64,000 bases of DNA, taken from the NCBI GenBank assembly GCA_037176705.1, contig CM073898.1, positions 20,701,501-20,765,500 of the forward strand, given 5' to 3'. Origin of the DNA: Molossus alvarezi. Lineage: Eukaryota > Chordata > Mammalia > Chiroptera > Molossidae. The translations under genes and the position numbers were made by a program. Position 1 is the stretch's first letter. Each line of letters starts with the position of its first letter. Shown here piece after piece: positions 33,898 through 44,923 of this stretch. Below the pieces are notes generated by a model, which was given only the letters and a program-made list of their open reading frames with translations, made no database searches and was not told the origin of the DNA.

Positions 33898-34143
33898 GCC
33901 CTGGCCGGTTTGGCTCAGTGGTTAGAGCGTCGGCCTGTGGTCCGGAGAGAACCAGGTTCGGTTCCCGCTAAGGGCATGTACCTCGGTTGCAGTTTGTCCC
34001 TGGCCCTGGTTGGTCGTGCGGGTGGCAGCCACTCGATGTGTCCCTTCACGTCGATGTTTCTCTCTCTCTCTCTCTCCCTCCCACTCTATCTGTACAAAAA
34101 ATGGAGAAATGTCCTCGGGTGAGGATTTAAAAAAAAAAAAAAA
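33898..34143 (+). mobile_element. VES SINE type A, sense, young
   Basis: Consensus gccctggccggtttggctca to gggtgaggatttaaaa; aaaattagtcttc on both sides. Confidence 0.94.
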
Positions 34144-34316
34144 ATTAGTCTTCATTAAAAAAAAAATCTGTTAGTCTCTTTAATGCCTTACATAAGAAAG
34201 TCTTCTATTTATTTCCCTTCTCCCACGAGGTAAGGAATTGATACAATTTTCATTGTAAGATGGAAAGATCCTGTATTTGGGACTTAGAAAGGTGTGTTTT
34301 CTTTTCTTTTTCTTTC

Positions 34317-34372
34317 TTTTTTTTTAACCTCACCCGAGGACATTTTCCCATTTTTTTATTCAGGTAGAGTGG

Positions 34373-34422
<50 letters not shown>

Positions 34423-34594
34423 AGAAAGAGAAACATCGACGTGAAAGGGACACATTGAGTGGCTGCCACCCGCACAACCCAACCAGGGCCAGGGACAAAC
34501 TGCAACCGAGGTACGTGCCCTTAGCGGGAACCCAACCCGGGTCTCTCTGGACCGCAGGCCAATGCTCTAACCACTGAGCCAAACCGGCCAGGGC
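34317..34594 (-). mobile_element. VES SINE type A with expanded GA tract
   Basis: Near-consensus with about 30 bp of gagaga; acceptor tttattcag and donor gag|gtacgt intact. Confidence 0.92.
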
Positions 34595-34651
34595 CTTTTT
34601 TTTTTTTTTTTAAATCATCAACACAGTTAATGCTAGATCTATCAAAGAATT

Positions 34652-34900
34652 ACATTCATCCCTTGGTATCCACGGGTATTCGTTTCTGGACCCTACAGAT
34701 ACCAAAATCTCAAGTCCCTTAAAAAAAATTGCACAGTATTTGCATATAACCTACATTCTCCTCTATACTTTAAATAAATCTCTAGATTATGTATAATACC
34801 GAATACAATGTAAATACTGTGCAAATAGTTGTTATATTTAGAGAATACCAACAAGAAAAAATGTCTGTACGTGTTCAATGTAGACGCAACCATGATTGTT
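34652..34900 (+). mobile_element. Tigger-type DNA transposon fossil
   Basis: Recognisable blocks: atcccttggtatccacgggt, ccctacagataccaaaatct, tttgcatataacctaca and tctgtacgtgttcaatgtag. This is a mariner/Tigger-class non-autonomous element; the exact name is not asserted. Confidence 0.6.
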
Positions 34901-35067
34901 GGGCCTAACTACATAGTGCATGTCAGCAACAAGGCAACATTTGTACTGATTCCTGTAGTTTGATGTATGAATTCTGTGAGGAGTATGATAATTTACTTTG
35001 TTGTTTTTAACATTGTCATTTAACATTGCTATCTATAAGATTGATTTTATTTTCTTTTATTTTTAAG

Positions 35068-35199
35068 CAACTTAACCTACTAAAAGCAAAGCAGAAGGCT
35101 TTGGTGGAACAGATGGAAAAAGAAAAAATACAGAGTAACAAAGGCTCATCATATAAACTTCTGGTAGAACAAGCAAAACTAAAGCAGGCTACTTCAAAG
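35068..35199 (+). CDS. BIRC6: BIRC6 window exon 13, basic coiled coil
   Basis: Acceptor is cttttatttttaag; donor is GTATGA. It has exactly 44 codons, phase 0 to 0, so skipping would be frame-neutral. It reads QLNLLKAKQKALVEQMEKEK, then LLVEQAKLKQATSK: a highly charged helix with heptad leucines, predicted coiled coil. Confidence 0.94.
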
Positions 35200-35442
35200 G
35201 TATGATTTTTAATTTTCAATGTAATTTTCTTAGAAAAGACATGTTTCCCTTATGGTATTTTAAATTATTTGCATAATTAAGTCTCTTTAATAATGATCAG
35301 GGAATTTATATACATGTTATTTTGCTTATCAGCAGAAAAATTAACTCAAGGAAATACATGATAAATATGAACTTAATTTTTCTACACATGCTATGACAAA
35401 CTGATTAAAAATTGAAAATATCGTTCAGTTGAAAATATAGTT

Positions 35443-36015
35443 GCTCTTTCGGCCATCTTTCTGTGCTGCCATAATGGTACGCAGTACTGGCTGATGCTCT
35501 CAAGAGTATGCTGAAAAGAGAGACAAATGCCACATTCTTATTAGGCCATGCTCAAAAGTCATCGTCTGGTTTCAGTATGTGATGGTGAAGCTACATTGGT
35601 GAATGTGAAATTATTGCTGACCATAGAGCTGGGAAAAATGTTGTGAACCTCACAGGGAGATTAAGCAAGTATGGAATAATCAGCCCCAGATTTAATGTGC
35701 AAACCAAAGGTCTAGAAAAATGACAGAACAACCTACTTCTGACCCATCAGTTTGGTTTCATTGTACTGACAACCTCAGTGGGCATAATGGACCATGAAGA
35801 AACAAGATGAAACACATGGGAGGGAAAATCCTGGGATTCTTTTTCTTTTCTTTTTTAAAAATTGATTGATTGATTTTATTTGTTTTTATTGTTGAAAGTA
35901 TTACAGATTTCCCCCCTATTTCCCCATTGACCCCTTCCTTCCCACTCCCATGGGATTCTTTTTCTAAGAATATAATATATATGTGCAAACAAAATGCTTC
36001 AATGGGAAAAAAAAA
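35443..36015 (+). pseudogene. RPS15A: Processed pseudogene of ribosomal protein S15a, split by an L1 fragment
   Basis: An intronless copy of the 40S ribosomal protein S15a (uS8) mRNA. It has the pyrimidine 5' UTR start ctctttcggcc, ATG at 35474, and recognisable segments such as [27 protein letters not shown] and MDHEE. The 3' end corresponds to the parental GGKILGFFF and its 3' UTR, ending in A9 at 36007-36015. A 5-nt deletion after the start, further deletions near 35515 and substitutions destroy the frame. An L1 3' fragment (35847-35950) sits in the last codons, flanked by a 15-bp duplication. Non-functional. Confidence 0.88.
35847..35950 (-). mobile_element. 104-bp L1 3' end in RPS15A pseudogene
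   Basis: T/A-rich tail, attgttgaaagtattacag and C-rich 3' UTR sequence, flanked by 15-bp duplications tgggattctttttct at 35832-35846 and 35951-35965. Confidence 0.88.
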
Positions 36016-36039
36016 TGCAATCAATACCCCTAAACTATG

Positions 36040-36315
36040 AAACATGATTGCTTAGCCTAGCCTACCTTAAACATGCTTAGAACATAATGTCCAAAGAAAG
36101 CTGGTAACACAGTACACTATAGAGTATTGGTTGTTTCTGATGATTGCATGCCTGCCTAGGAACCGTGGTTTGCTGCCACAGTCCAGCATCATGAGAGAGT
36201 ATGGTATGGCATATAGCTAGCCCAGGTAAAGATCAGTGCTTATTGCTTTACATCATTGTAAAGTTGAGAAACTGTAAGTTGAGCCATTGTTAATCGTGGA
36301 CCGTCTGTAGTGTAT
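36040..36315 (+). mobile_element. Tigger-type DNA transposon fossil
   Basis: Blocks gcttagcctagcctacctta and catcattgtaaagttgagaa followed by ccattgttaatcgtggac match a Tigger-class element end. Confidence 0.55.
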
Positions 36316-36868
36316 TTCCTTGAAAATGGATTGTGTTCACTGAGATGTATAATTTTCCTAATCTGTCCTTTCTAAGTAAAATTAAGTGTAATATTTGTAA
36401 ATAAAATTTAAAAAATAACTATGTAGTTTTAAATTTGTGGGAATAATACTAAGGCAGCAACCAAGTTTGTGTATTGTGTTTCTATAAATATGAAATTATA
36501 GTTATTCTCTCATATTTTGAAATAAATAAAATTAATACTCAGTACTTGAAATTATATAGGTTTCTTTAACATCTACCTTTTATGAATTCTGTTTAGGATA
36601 TTTTGGTAATGTTTATTTATGATGATAGATTTGACCTAATGTAGCCTTTCTGTAGAACTTCACTTTTCTGAAATTCTATATGATGTTAGGTATATTGATC
36701 AATATAGGTTTTAATAATTTTACTTTTGAGGCTTACTTTTTGAAAAATTTTGTTCTTTAGAAGTTGTAAGTTTTCTGCGTGAATATTTTCATCATATAAA
36801 TACATTTTTACTGAAAGAATTTTCATTCAGTAAATGTTGATTTAAATATTGTAAATTTCTGTGTACAG

Positions 36869-37084
36869 CACTTTAAGGACTTAATTCGGTTACGTCGGAC
36901 AGCGGAATGGTCTCGTTCTAATTTAGACACAGAAGTTACAACAACCAAAGAGAGTCCAGAGATAGAACCACTTCCATTTACCTTGGCGCATGAACGTTGT
37001 ATTTCAGTAGTTCAAAAACTTGTCCTCTTTCTCCTTTCCATGGATTTTACATGCCATGCAGACCTTTTATTATTTGTTTGTAAG
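36869..37084 (+). CDS. BIRC6: BIRC6 window exon 14
   Basis: Acceptor is tttctgtgtacag; donor is the strong GTAAGT. It has 72 codons, phase 0 to 0. It reads HFKDLIRLRRTAEWSRSNLD, an acidic Thr/Glu linker with TKESPEIEPLP, then hydrophobic helices LVLFLLSMDFTCHADLLLFV. It returns to helical scaffold after the coiled coil. Confidence 0.94.
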
Positions 37085-37175
37085 GTAAGTACACTAATAG
37101 GTATAATTTGGAATTAATAGATTTATAGGGTAAAAAAAAGAATTAGGAAAGAATGCAGGTTTTTTGTTGTTGTTG

Positions 37176-37695
37176 TTGTTTTTATTTTGGTTAATCCTTA
37201 CCCAAGGATATTTTTTCCCCTGATTTTTAGAGAAAGTGGATGGGAGGAGTAAAGAGGAGAGAGAGCCCTGGCCGGTTTGGCTCAGCGGTTAGAGCGTCCG
37301 CCTGCGGTCCGGAGAGACCCAGGTTCGGTTCCCACCACGGGCATGTACCTCGGTTGCAGTTTGTCCCTGGCCCTGGTCGGTCGTGTGGGTGGCAGCCACT
37401 CGATGTGTTCCTTTCATATCGATGTTTCTCTCTCTCTCTCTCTTCCTCTCTCTCCCTCCCACTCTACCTGAACAAAAAATAGAAAAATGTCCTCAGGTGA
37501 GGATTAAAAAAAAAAGAGGAGAGAGAGAGAAAGATCAATATGAGAGAGACATATTGATTGGTTGCCTCCTGTACCCACCCTGACAGACTGGGGCTGAATC
37601 TGCCACCCAGCGACATTGCCCTTGACTGAGAGCTGTATGGCAACCCTTTGGTATGCGGGCCAGTGCTCTAACCACTGAACCACATGGACCAGGGC
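37176..37695 (-). mobile_element. Old VES SINE split by a young sense SINE
   Basis: The outer copy is ttaatccttacccaaggat to cacatggaccagggc, interrupted at 37265-37513. Confidence 0.85.
37265..37513 (+). mobile_element. VES SINE type A, sense, nested
   Basis: Consensus copy with A tail; aagaggagagaga duplicated at 37252 and about 37514. Confidence 0.93.
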
Positions 37696-38218
37696 AAGAA
37701 TGCAGTTTTTAATTTATTTTTGATTAAGAGAACTAATGGTGCTATTATTGGTTTTTTTCCTTTTATGTAGTTATATCGTGCCTTGAATGATTGTAAAAAT
37801 ATTTTGTCGCTGATTTCTCAGGAGACTTAATTCATATTTCAATCCTGTTAATACTAGATCAATGTAGATTTGAACTGTATGTAGTTTTGGTATGCCTATC
37901 TCGAACCTACCTTTTAAAAATAATTAAAATAGGAAATACACCAATAAATGTCAAATTACTGTACTGAAGGGGTTTTAATGCCCTGGAGGCTTTCCTGTAG
38001 CATATTCATTGCTCGTAGAAATTACCTTTAACTATTCACCCCAGATTTTTAACCAGATTTTGATATTTGATTCATGAAACACATTTCTTTTTTATGCTGT
38101 GTCAGTCAGTGATTTTGACAAAAGCATATCTAATTGAAAACTACTACTCCAGGGCTTTGTTTGTGGAGAAAACATGTCATTGCTCTTTAAGTGTATGATT
38201 TTATAAAATGTATTACAG

Positions 38219-38402
38219 GTTCTTGCACGCATTGCGAATGCCACGAGACCAACTATACATCTGTGTGAGATTGTGAATGAACCTCAACTGGAAAGACTGC
38301 TATTACTTTTGGTTGGAACTGACTTCAATAGAGGAGATATATCTTGGGGTGGTGCTTGGGCTCAGTATTCCTTAACTTGTATGCTGCAGGATATTTTAGC
38401 AG
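38219..38402 (+). CDS. BIRC6: BIRC6 window exon 15
   Basis: Acceptor is aaatgtattacag; donor is GTTTGT after GCAG. It encodes VLARIANATRPTIHLCEIVN, then the very characteristic LLVGTDFNRGDISWGGAWAQ and SLTCMLQDILA. Ends in phase 1. The upstream polypyrimidine tract is poor (attttataaaatgtattacag). Confidence 0.95.
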
Positions 38403-38634
38403 GTTTGTCAGGATTTATTTTTCATAGAAGTATGTCAAAATTAGCTTGTCATTACTCGACTGAGTAATTTTTAAAGAGGACTGTAACCCCCAAAAGCTTA
38501 AAAGATGTTTGTAATATTACAGCAGTAGCAACCATTTAAATTACTTTTGTATTTAATTATGTTGACTTTTGTAATAAATGTCTTTTTGGAGGAGTTAGTT
38601 AAAATATACGGATATTGGAGATAGTCGGCCTCAT

Positions 38635-38840
38635 TATTAATAACAGCAGTGGGCTGCTTACTAGTTCTCTGTGGTCTTGAGGAAGGTACTCTTTGTGCCT
38701 TTATATATAAAATAAGAATAATAATAAAGTCTCTTTATATGTAAATAAGAATAATAAACGTACCTTTTTTATAAAGTTGTTTTGATGAATAAGGGAGTTA
38801 ATATATGTAAAGTGATGATAATTATTCCTTGTTCACATTA
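38635..38840 (+). mobile_element. MIR remnant
   Basis: MIR pattern: ctgtggtcttgaggaaggta, aagaataataataaagt and gggagttaatatatgtaaagt. An internal tandem copy of the ctttatat...aagaataat unit is present. Confidence 0.6.
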
Positions 38841-38930
38841 TACATTTTGTATTTTAGAAATTTAAGGTAATGCAATGGGTCCTAGCATTTCCTTAGGTAG
38901 GTGAGGTAGGTGAGGTCTTATTTGTCTCTC

Positions 38931-39030
38931 TTTTTTTTTTTTTTTGGTACTTGCCCCTCACGGGAACTGAACCCGGGACTCTCTGATCCACAGGCCAACA
39001 CTCTAACCACTGAGTCAAACTGGCCAGGGC
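38931..39030 (-). mobile_element. VES SINE head-only copy (85 nt plus A tail)
   Basis: T15 followed directly by the 85-nt head (38946-39030, ggtacttgcccctcacggga to ggccagggc). Duplication cttatttg(t/c)ctct at 38917 and 39031. It breaks at the same head position as the copy at 27156. Confidence 0.9.
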
Positions 39031-39147
39031 CTTATTTGCCTCTTAATCTTTTATAGTTGGTAGAGCATACATGATGTTATTCTCTAAATTGGAGAAAGAA
39101 ATATTTATAAATTATTCAAGCAGTTAGAACTATCTCATTACATACAG

Positions 39148-39303
39148 GAGAATTGCTGGCTCCAGTAGCTGCAGAAGCCATGGAGGAAGGAACAGTGAGC
39201 GATGATGTTGGTGCAACAGCTGCCGAATCTGATGACTGCCTTCAACAGTCTTCAGTTCAATTGCTAGAAACTATAGATGAACCTTTGACACATGATATAA
39301 CAG
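39148..39303 (+). CDS. BIRC6: BIRC6 window exon 16, acidic loop
   Basis: Acceptor is ctcattacatacag; donor is GTATAT. It reads ELLAPVAAEAMEEGTVSDDV, then acidic Ser/Asp/Glu sequence and LLETIDEPLTHDIT. This low-complexity acidic loop is likely flexible. Several positions appear to differ from the human form I recall (for example AAESDDC), typical of a fast-evolving loop. Ends in phase 1. Confidence 0.93.
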
Positions 39304-39409
39304 GTATATTCTTCTAATTATGTTTTCTTTCAAATATCATTTAGCTGTTTTTCTTTAAATAAAAATGTTTCAAAATTAAGAATGTTTGTGAAGTATAAAA
39401 TTAATTTTC

Positions 39410-39665
39410 TATTTTTTTTTTTTATCCTTACCCGAGGACATTTTTTTTGCATTTATCTTCAGATAGAGCAGGAGGCAGAGAGGGAGGAAGAGAGAGAGAG
39501 AAAAATCGATGTGAGAGAGACACATCGACTGGTTGCCACCCATACTACCCCAACCAGGGCTGGGGATGAACTGCAACTGAGGTATGTGCCCTTAGCAGGA
39601 ACCGAACCCAGGTCTCTCAGGTCCGTGTGCCAACGCTCGAACCGCTGAGCCAAATCGGTCAGGGC
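39410..39665 (-). mobile_element. VES SINE type A
   Basis: Full antisense copy, atccttacccgaggacat to tcggtcagggc; aattttctatttt flanks. Confidence 0.92.
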
Positions 39666-40085
39666 AATTTCCTAATTTTCTATTAGGTCTTTGGCTTTAG
39701 TAACTGTATCAATTATTTTCCTGATGATTATGTTTTGCTTTGATTCTCTGAATGAATGCTCATTATAATAAAATGCTATCTTTTCATAATGTCCTAGTTA
39801 CTTTGATGTGGTTTTATTTGACTATGTTGAAGAAATTACAACCTAGAAAACTGTTCAAGATGTTCAGTGATTAAGAAAACAGGGTAAAAGGCTCATGTTC
39901 TTTAAGATTCACTTTTGTGGGTATATTTGATTCTTTTCTTTTCTTTGATTTCTTTTTTGTTTTTTGTTTTTTAAAGTAACTGTGTATCTTAGCCTGCACA
40001 ATCCCTAGTTTTCAAGACTTGGTTTTAGTTACTACCCTATATATGCCAGATGGTATGATCATTTCAATCATTTGTCATTCTGTTT

Positions 40086-40305
40086 TTTTTTTTAATTTAT
40101 TTTCTTTATTGCTTTTAGAGAGAGAGGAAGGGAGAGGGAGAGAGAGATAGAAACATCAATGAGAGAAAACATCGATTGGCTGCCTCCTGCATGCCCCTAC
40201 TAGGGTGTGTGCCCACAACCTGGGCATGTGCCCTGACCGGGAATTGAACTGGTAACCTCTTGGTTAATGGGTCAATGCTCAATCACTGAGCCACACCAGA
40301 TGGGC
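40086..40305 (-). mobile_element. VES SINE type B
   Basis: Antisense copy ending ccacaccagatgggc. Confidence 0.9.
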
Positions 40306-40315
40306 AAGTCATTGT

Positions 40316-40531
40316 TTTTTTGTTTTTTTTAAAATTGATTTTTAGAGAGAGAGAGGGAGGGAGAGGGAGAGAGAAACATCAATGTAAGAGTGGAACATCG
40401 ATTGGCTGACTCCTGCATGCACCCTACCAGCAATCAAACCCGCAACCCGGGCATGTGCCCTGACTGAAAGAACCAGCAACCTTTCAGTGCATGGGACGAT
40501 GGCAAACAAACTGAGCCACACCAGACAGTGC
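40316..40531 (-). mobile_element. VES SINE type B
   Basis: Antisense copy ending ccacaccagacagtgc; with the preceding copy it shares a (a)ttgtcatt flank (serial insertion). Confidence 0.88.
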
Positions 40532-40639
40532 AATTTGTCATTCTTTAACTTTATGTTTTCTAATGAGTTTATCCTTTCTACCTTATGCTCTCTTTTTCTG
40601 TATTAGACTGTCTCTTCTTGTTTGCATGATGAACTCTTT

Positions 40640-40915
40640 ATCTAAGATTCACATAACGCATGCCCTTTTCCAAGAAGCTTTTTTCATCACCACCAGCAGT
40701 GTTGGAGACTGCCATCAGTGCTTCCTTACACTAGATTCTCTTGGATGGCATTTACCATGTTGTATAGTTGGCTTAATATTTGTAGTGTATCTTATCCTCT
40801 GAACCTGTTAATTTCTTGGAGGGTAGGAATTTGTTTTATTAATCTTCACATACTCAAACCCTAATACTGTCTGGCATTTTGTAGGCATTCTGTAAGTATA
40901 TGTTGAATAAGAGTG
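40640..40915 (+). mobile_element. Ancient LINE/MIR-like remnant
   Basis: It ends with ttgtaggcattctgtaagtat and atgttgaata, the usual 3' end of old LINE/MIR copies; upstream cttggagggtaggaatttgt fits. Confidence 0.45.
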
Positions 40916-41392
40916 TGGAAGAATGAGAAGGTAAGAGTTGTAAGGCTAGTTAAGAATTTGTGGACATCTGAGAGCAAAATACATTCTAATTTATAATAGA
41001 AAACTAAGGTGAATAGCAGTCTTATATCTTGAATCTTTTAATACTGAATATCAGTTCCTGAAAAATTATATGTAACAATGAATTTCTTATTAGAGGTAAA
41101 AAAATTAATAGCATTTAAAGTTTATGTAACTTGATTCAACAAGGGTTAAACCCATGGTCTTTTTCCTTAGGAAATCAAATATTATGGCATTTGTTTTTTA
41201 AATTGTGTGTAATAGAGTGATACATTTATACCTTCTAATGTCTAATTGTTGAGAATAAAAATTTAAAAATTTTTATGTCAATAGAAAACATGTTACACAC
41301 AAGTAAAATAACCTTTTCTGTAACTAAAAGCAGTATATTGGTTAAAATTATGTTGTGTACTCCACTAATAAAATCATTTCAATTATTTGAAG

Positions 41393-41526
41393 GTGCACCT
41401 CCTCTTTCCTCTTTGGAAAAAGATAAAGAAATTGATCTTGAACTACTTCAAGATCTAATGGAAGTTGACATTGATCCCTTAGATATTGATTTGGAAAAGG
41501 ATCCTCTTGCAGCCAAAGTTTTTAAG
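41393..41526 (+). CDS. BIRC6: BIRC6 window exon 17, acidic segment
   Basis: Acceptor is caattatttgaag, with an unusually weak pyrimidine tract; donor is GTATGA. It encodes APPLSSLEKDKEIDLELLQD and MEVDIDPLDIDLEKDPLAA, ending KVFK. The strongly acidic Asp/Leu pattern looks like a docking or linear motif region. The reading frame happens to stay open into the upstream intron, but splicing is needed to join exon 16. Ends in phase 0. Confidence 0.93.
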
Positions 41527-42163
41527 GTATGATACACTCTAGCATTCTTTGCAAATAAAACCTTTTATCTTACACTTTTGATTTATTCATTATTTTAAAG
41601 AGGAAAGCGTACATATTTATCACCAAATGTAAGCCATTATTTACTCAAAATACATTAAATTGTTATAGGTATTATAGTATATACCAAATGAATAGTGTAA
41701 GTAACACTTATGCCATTTTGTTAATATATCCATTAATATTATATAAGAACCACTGATAAGCCTGGGGAAAATATACATATGGATTATAAGCATTTTAAGT
41801 AATATTTAATCTGATCCAAGCTGACTTCATTGCAGATTTTACTTTTGTGTTAGCCTCAACTTTTTCTAAAGGAGATACACCCCTAATACTTTACATTGCT
41901 TCTTTTTATGTGTAAGAGATTTTATTAAGGGTGGTAGTATCTCTCAGGTTTTAAATAAGCTATTTTTATACTTTGTATAAAAAAGAGAATATTACTGAAC
42001 CATTGCTCTAAATCATTAGGATTATATGTATATTGGGGGGAATTTAAAGGGTGGAGAAAATGTTTATTTTGTAACCCTGTTTGAGTTCAGAATAAGTAAA
42101 TAACAGTGTTACTCTTTTTGAAGAGGCAAAAATAAACCACAGTTGTTGTTTTTTTTTTTTAAG
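41527..42163. other. Intron between exons 17 and 18, repeat-free
   Basis: No insertion recognised; ends in a long T run forming the exon 18 pyrimidine tract. Confidence 0.6.
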
Positions 42164-42317
42164 CCAATAAGCAGTACATGGTATGATTATTGGGGTGCTG
42201 ATTATGGCACCTACAATTACAACCCTTACATTGGAGGTCTTGGAATTCCTGTAGCAAAGCCACCTGCAAATACAGAGAAGAATGGATCACAGACAGTTAG
42301 TGTTTCAGTGTCTCAGG
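42164..42317 (+). CDS. BIRC6: BIRC6 window exon 18, Tyr-rich
   Basis: Acceptor is a long T run ending ttttaag; donor is GTAAGT after CAGG. It reads PISSTWYDYWGADYGTYNYN, then GGLGIPVAKPPANTEKNG and SVSVSQ. An aromatic Tyr/Trp-rich patch is followed by a flexible linker. Ends in phase 1. Confidence 0.94.
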
Positions 42318-42778
42318 GTAAGTGTGTGTTTATATTTCAAGACATGTGCTATTCTTGAAACAAGTCCAAAATTTATGCTTTGTCCCTTGAGAAATTGAGC
42401 CTGAGTGGGTGATAGCAGGGTTTAATATCACAGGTGTGCATGATAATAACATTTAGAACTATATGTTTCTTTGTCACTCACTTTGGAGGAGCTTACATTT
42501 ATGGTCCAATATTTTTCTCTCTCTCAAAAGAACATTTAACAAAATATATTTGTAAATTTTGTTGGTTTGCCAGTGATTTTCAGTAATTGTGCTTTTATTT
42601 TTTATTGTTAATAATGACCTTTATTTGTAAACAGAATGAAACCACATTGAATATTATTTTTGCACTCTTCTAGTCACATAAAATACATCAGTTTTTTAGG
42701 TAAACTATTGTCTTACATTTTGAAACAATCATACATTTATCATAAAATTGCAAATATAATACAAAAAACATGTTATCT

Positions 42779-42837
42779 TTTTTTTTTAATCCTCACCCGA
42801 AAATATTTTTCTATTTATCTTCAGATAGATTGGGAGA

Positions 42838-42873
<36 letters not shown>

Positions 42874-43037
42874 AACATTGATATGAAAGAGACACATCAA
42901 CTGGTCGCTTCCCGCATAACCCTGACCAGGGCCAGGGATGAACCGCAACTAAGGGACATGCCCTTGACCAGAATCAAACTCACTATTCGCTGGTCTGCAG
43001 GCCGATGCTCTAACCACTGAGCATAACTGGCCAGGGC
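42779..43037 (-). mobile_element. VES SINE, diverged type A
   Basis: aatcctcacccgaaaatat to aactggccagggc; tgttatctt flanks. Confidence 0.88.
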
Positions 43038-43049
43038 AGCATTTGTTAT

Positions 43050-43680
43050 CTTGATCCATGAATAGCAAGTTGCTAATCTGATGTTATTTTTATTTTTATT
43101 TGTTTCTGGTATTTTACAAAGCAGGACATTCTTCTACATAAAAATATCAGAAAGCACATTTCATCCAAATCAGTAAATTAATATTAATATTAACATTCAG
43201 ACCCTATTCAAATTTCAGCAATTGTAGCTAAATTATGTCCTTTATGCAAAAGGATTTAGTGCAAAATCATGCAGTACATTTAGTTGTCATATCTCTTCAG
43301 TTCCATTTAGTCTGCTGCCGTTCCTGAGTTAACTTTCATGACCTTGATGCTTTTGAAAATTATAGGCCAGTTATTATGTAGAATGACCCCCAATTTGGGT
43401 TTGTATGTCATTTCTTCATGACTAGGTCGTGGCCATGCATCTTTGACAGAAATAGCACAAAGGTGTAATGCTCAGGTTTTCTAATTGCAACCCATTTAGG
43501 TGGCTCATGATTTTAATTTGTTTCACTACTGTGGTTTTAAGTTTACTTGATTCAGGAGGTGTTTGCCAGTCTTCTCCATTATAAAGTTATTCTTTTTCCC
43601 TATTAAAAGAATCTTTGGGGGATGTGGTGGCAGAGGAGTATTTCAGAATTATTCTTTTCCTTTTCTAAAAAAAAAATATT
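43050..43680 (-). mobile_element. Old L1M-type 3' remnant, part 1
   Basis: Antisense blocks such as ccctattcaaatttcagcaa, ttagttgtcatatctcttca and aattataggccagttattatg. It continues at 44540-44905 beyond a run of three sense SINEs. Confidence 0.55.
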
Positions 43681-43686
43681 AATTTA

Positions 43687-43940
43687 GCCCTGGCCGGTTT
43701 GGCTCAGCAGTTGGAATATCGGCCTGCGGACCAGAGAGTCCCAGGTTCGGTTTCCGCCATGGGCATGTGCCGCGGTTGCAGTTTGTCCCCGGTCCCAGTT
43801 GGGGTTGTGCAGGAGGCAGCTACTCGATGTGTTTCTCTCACATCGATGTTCCTCTCTCTCGATCTCTTCCTCCCTCTCCCTCCCACTCTATGTGAACAAA
43901 AATGGAAAAATGTCCTCGGGTGAATATTAAAAAAAGGAAG
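43687..43940 (+). mobile_element. VES SINE type A, sense
   Basis: gccctggccggtttggctca to cctcgggtgaatattaaaa; first of three sense SINEs in a row. Confidence 0.92.
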
Positions 43941-43960
43941 AAAGAAAGAAACCAAAATTT

Positions 43961-44166
43961 GGCCTGGCTGGTATGGCTAGTGTTTGAGCATTGACTCATA
44001 CACCAAGAGATCACTGGTTTGATTCCTAGATAGGACACCTACTCAGGTTGTGAGCTTGATTCCTGCTAGGGGGTGTGCAGGAGGCAATCATTCATTGTTT
44101 CTCTCTTATTGATGTTTCTATCTATCTCTACCTCTCTTTCTAAAAAACCAATTAAAAAAAGAAAAA
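43961..44166 (+). mobile_element. VES SINE type B, sense
   Basis: ggcctggctggtatggctag to aaccaattaaaaaaag; (c/t)caaaat(t/g)tgg flanks. Confidence 0.87.
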
Positions 44167-44281
44167 TCAAAATGTGGTTGGTAGATATACTTATAGCTCT
44201 TCTGATGGCCATTCCCTCTTGGTGGACAAATGTAGGAGTGACTGTGTGTGTGTATACACATTTGCATTATATTAATTTCTA

Positions 44282-44534
44282 GCCCTGGCCAGTTTTGCTC
44301 AGTGGTTAGACCGTTGGCCCACAGACCAATGAGTCACAAGTTCGATTCCAGTCAAAGACACATACCTCGGTGGCAGTTCATTCCTGACCCTCGTTGGGGT
44401 CGTGTGGGAGGCAATCAATCTATGTGCCTCTCTCATGTTGATGTTTCTCTTTCTCTCCCCCTACCTCCCACTCTATCTGAAGATAAATAGGAAAAAAAAA
44501 ATGTCTTCGGGTGAGGATTGGGGGAAAAAAAAAT
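44282..44534 (+). mobile_element. VES SINE, sense, type A-related
   Basis: gccctggccagttttgctca to gggtgaggattgggggaaaa; atattaatttct at 44269 and 44539. Confidence 0.9.
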
Positions 44535-44539
44535 CAGTA

Positions 44540-44905
44540 TATTAATTTCTACATCTGTCGGTTTAGAATGCCATGAGTTCACATCGATACATCAGTTAAT
44601 CTAACTAATTTAACTTCATTTTTAGTTTTCTCTGTTTGCATAGTTACATCTTTTTTCCTCTGACAGCAAGGAACCTGGTTCTCATCATTCCTAATTTATT
44701 TGTTTCCATTATAGTTACTTCATGCATTTGATCCACTGTTTATACATTTTCACCCTCTTATCCCTAGTCTTTTTTGTATAGGTACTATTACCTGCTATGT
44801 CTCTGATAACCCCATGCCAGATTGTTCTTACTTGAGGTCACATTTCTCACCCATCTTTGGGTTTAGAAGCCAACATTTTAATGTAGGAAGTAGGACATGA
44901 GTAAG
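44540..44905 (-). mobile_element. Old L1M-type 3' remnant, part 2
   Basis: AT-rich continuation of the remnant at 43050-43680 (atgccatgagttcacatcga, catgccagattgttcttac). The assignment rests mainly on that adjacency. Confidence 0.4.
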
Positions 44906-44923
44906 AATTATCAAATAGCTTTT

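Noticed and set aside
33898..33972. tRNA-like sequence with A and B boxes
   Set aside because: It is the tRNA-derived head of a VES SINE with tail and target duplication; the same head recurs throughout, so no tRNA gene is called.
41275..41532. 85-codon open frame including exon 17 as a separate gene
   Set aside because: Only 41393-41526 is coding; the upstream part is intron that happens to stay open, and phase matches exon 16 through the acceptor at 41392.
44073..44282. Hydrophobic 69-codon open frame (possible membrane peptide)
   Set aside because: Starts inside a sense type B SINE and runs into unique intron; no supporting signal.
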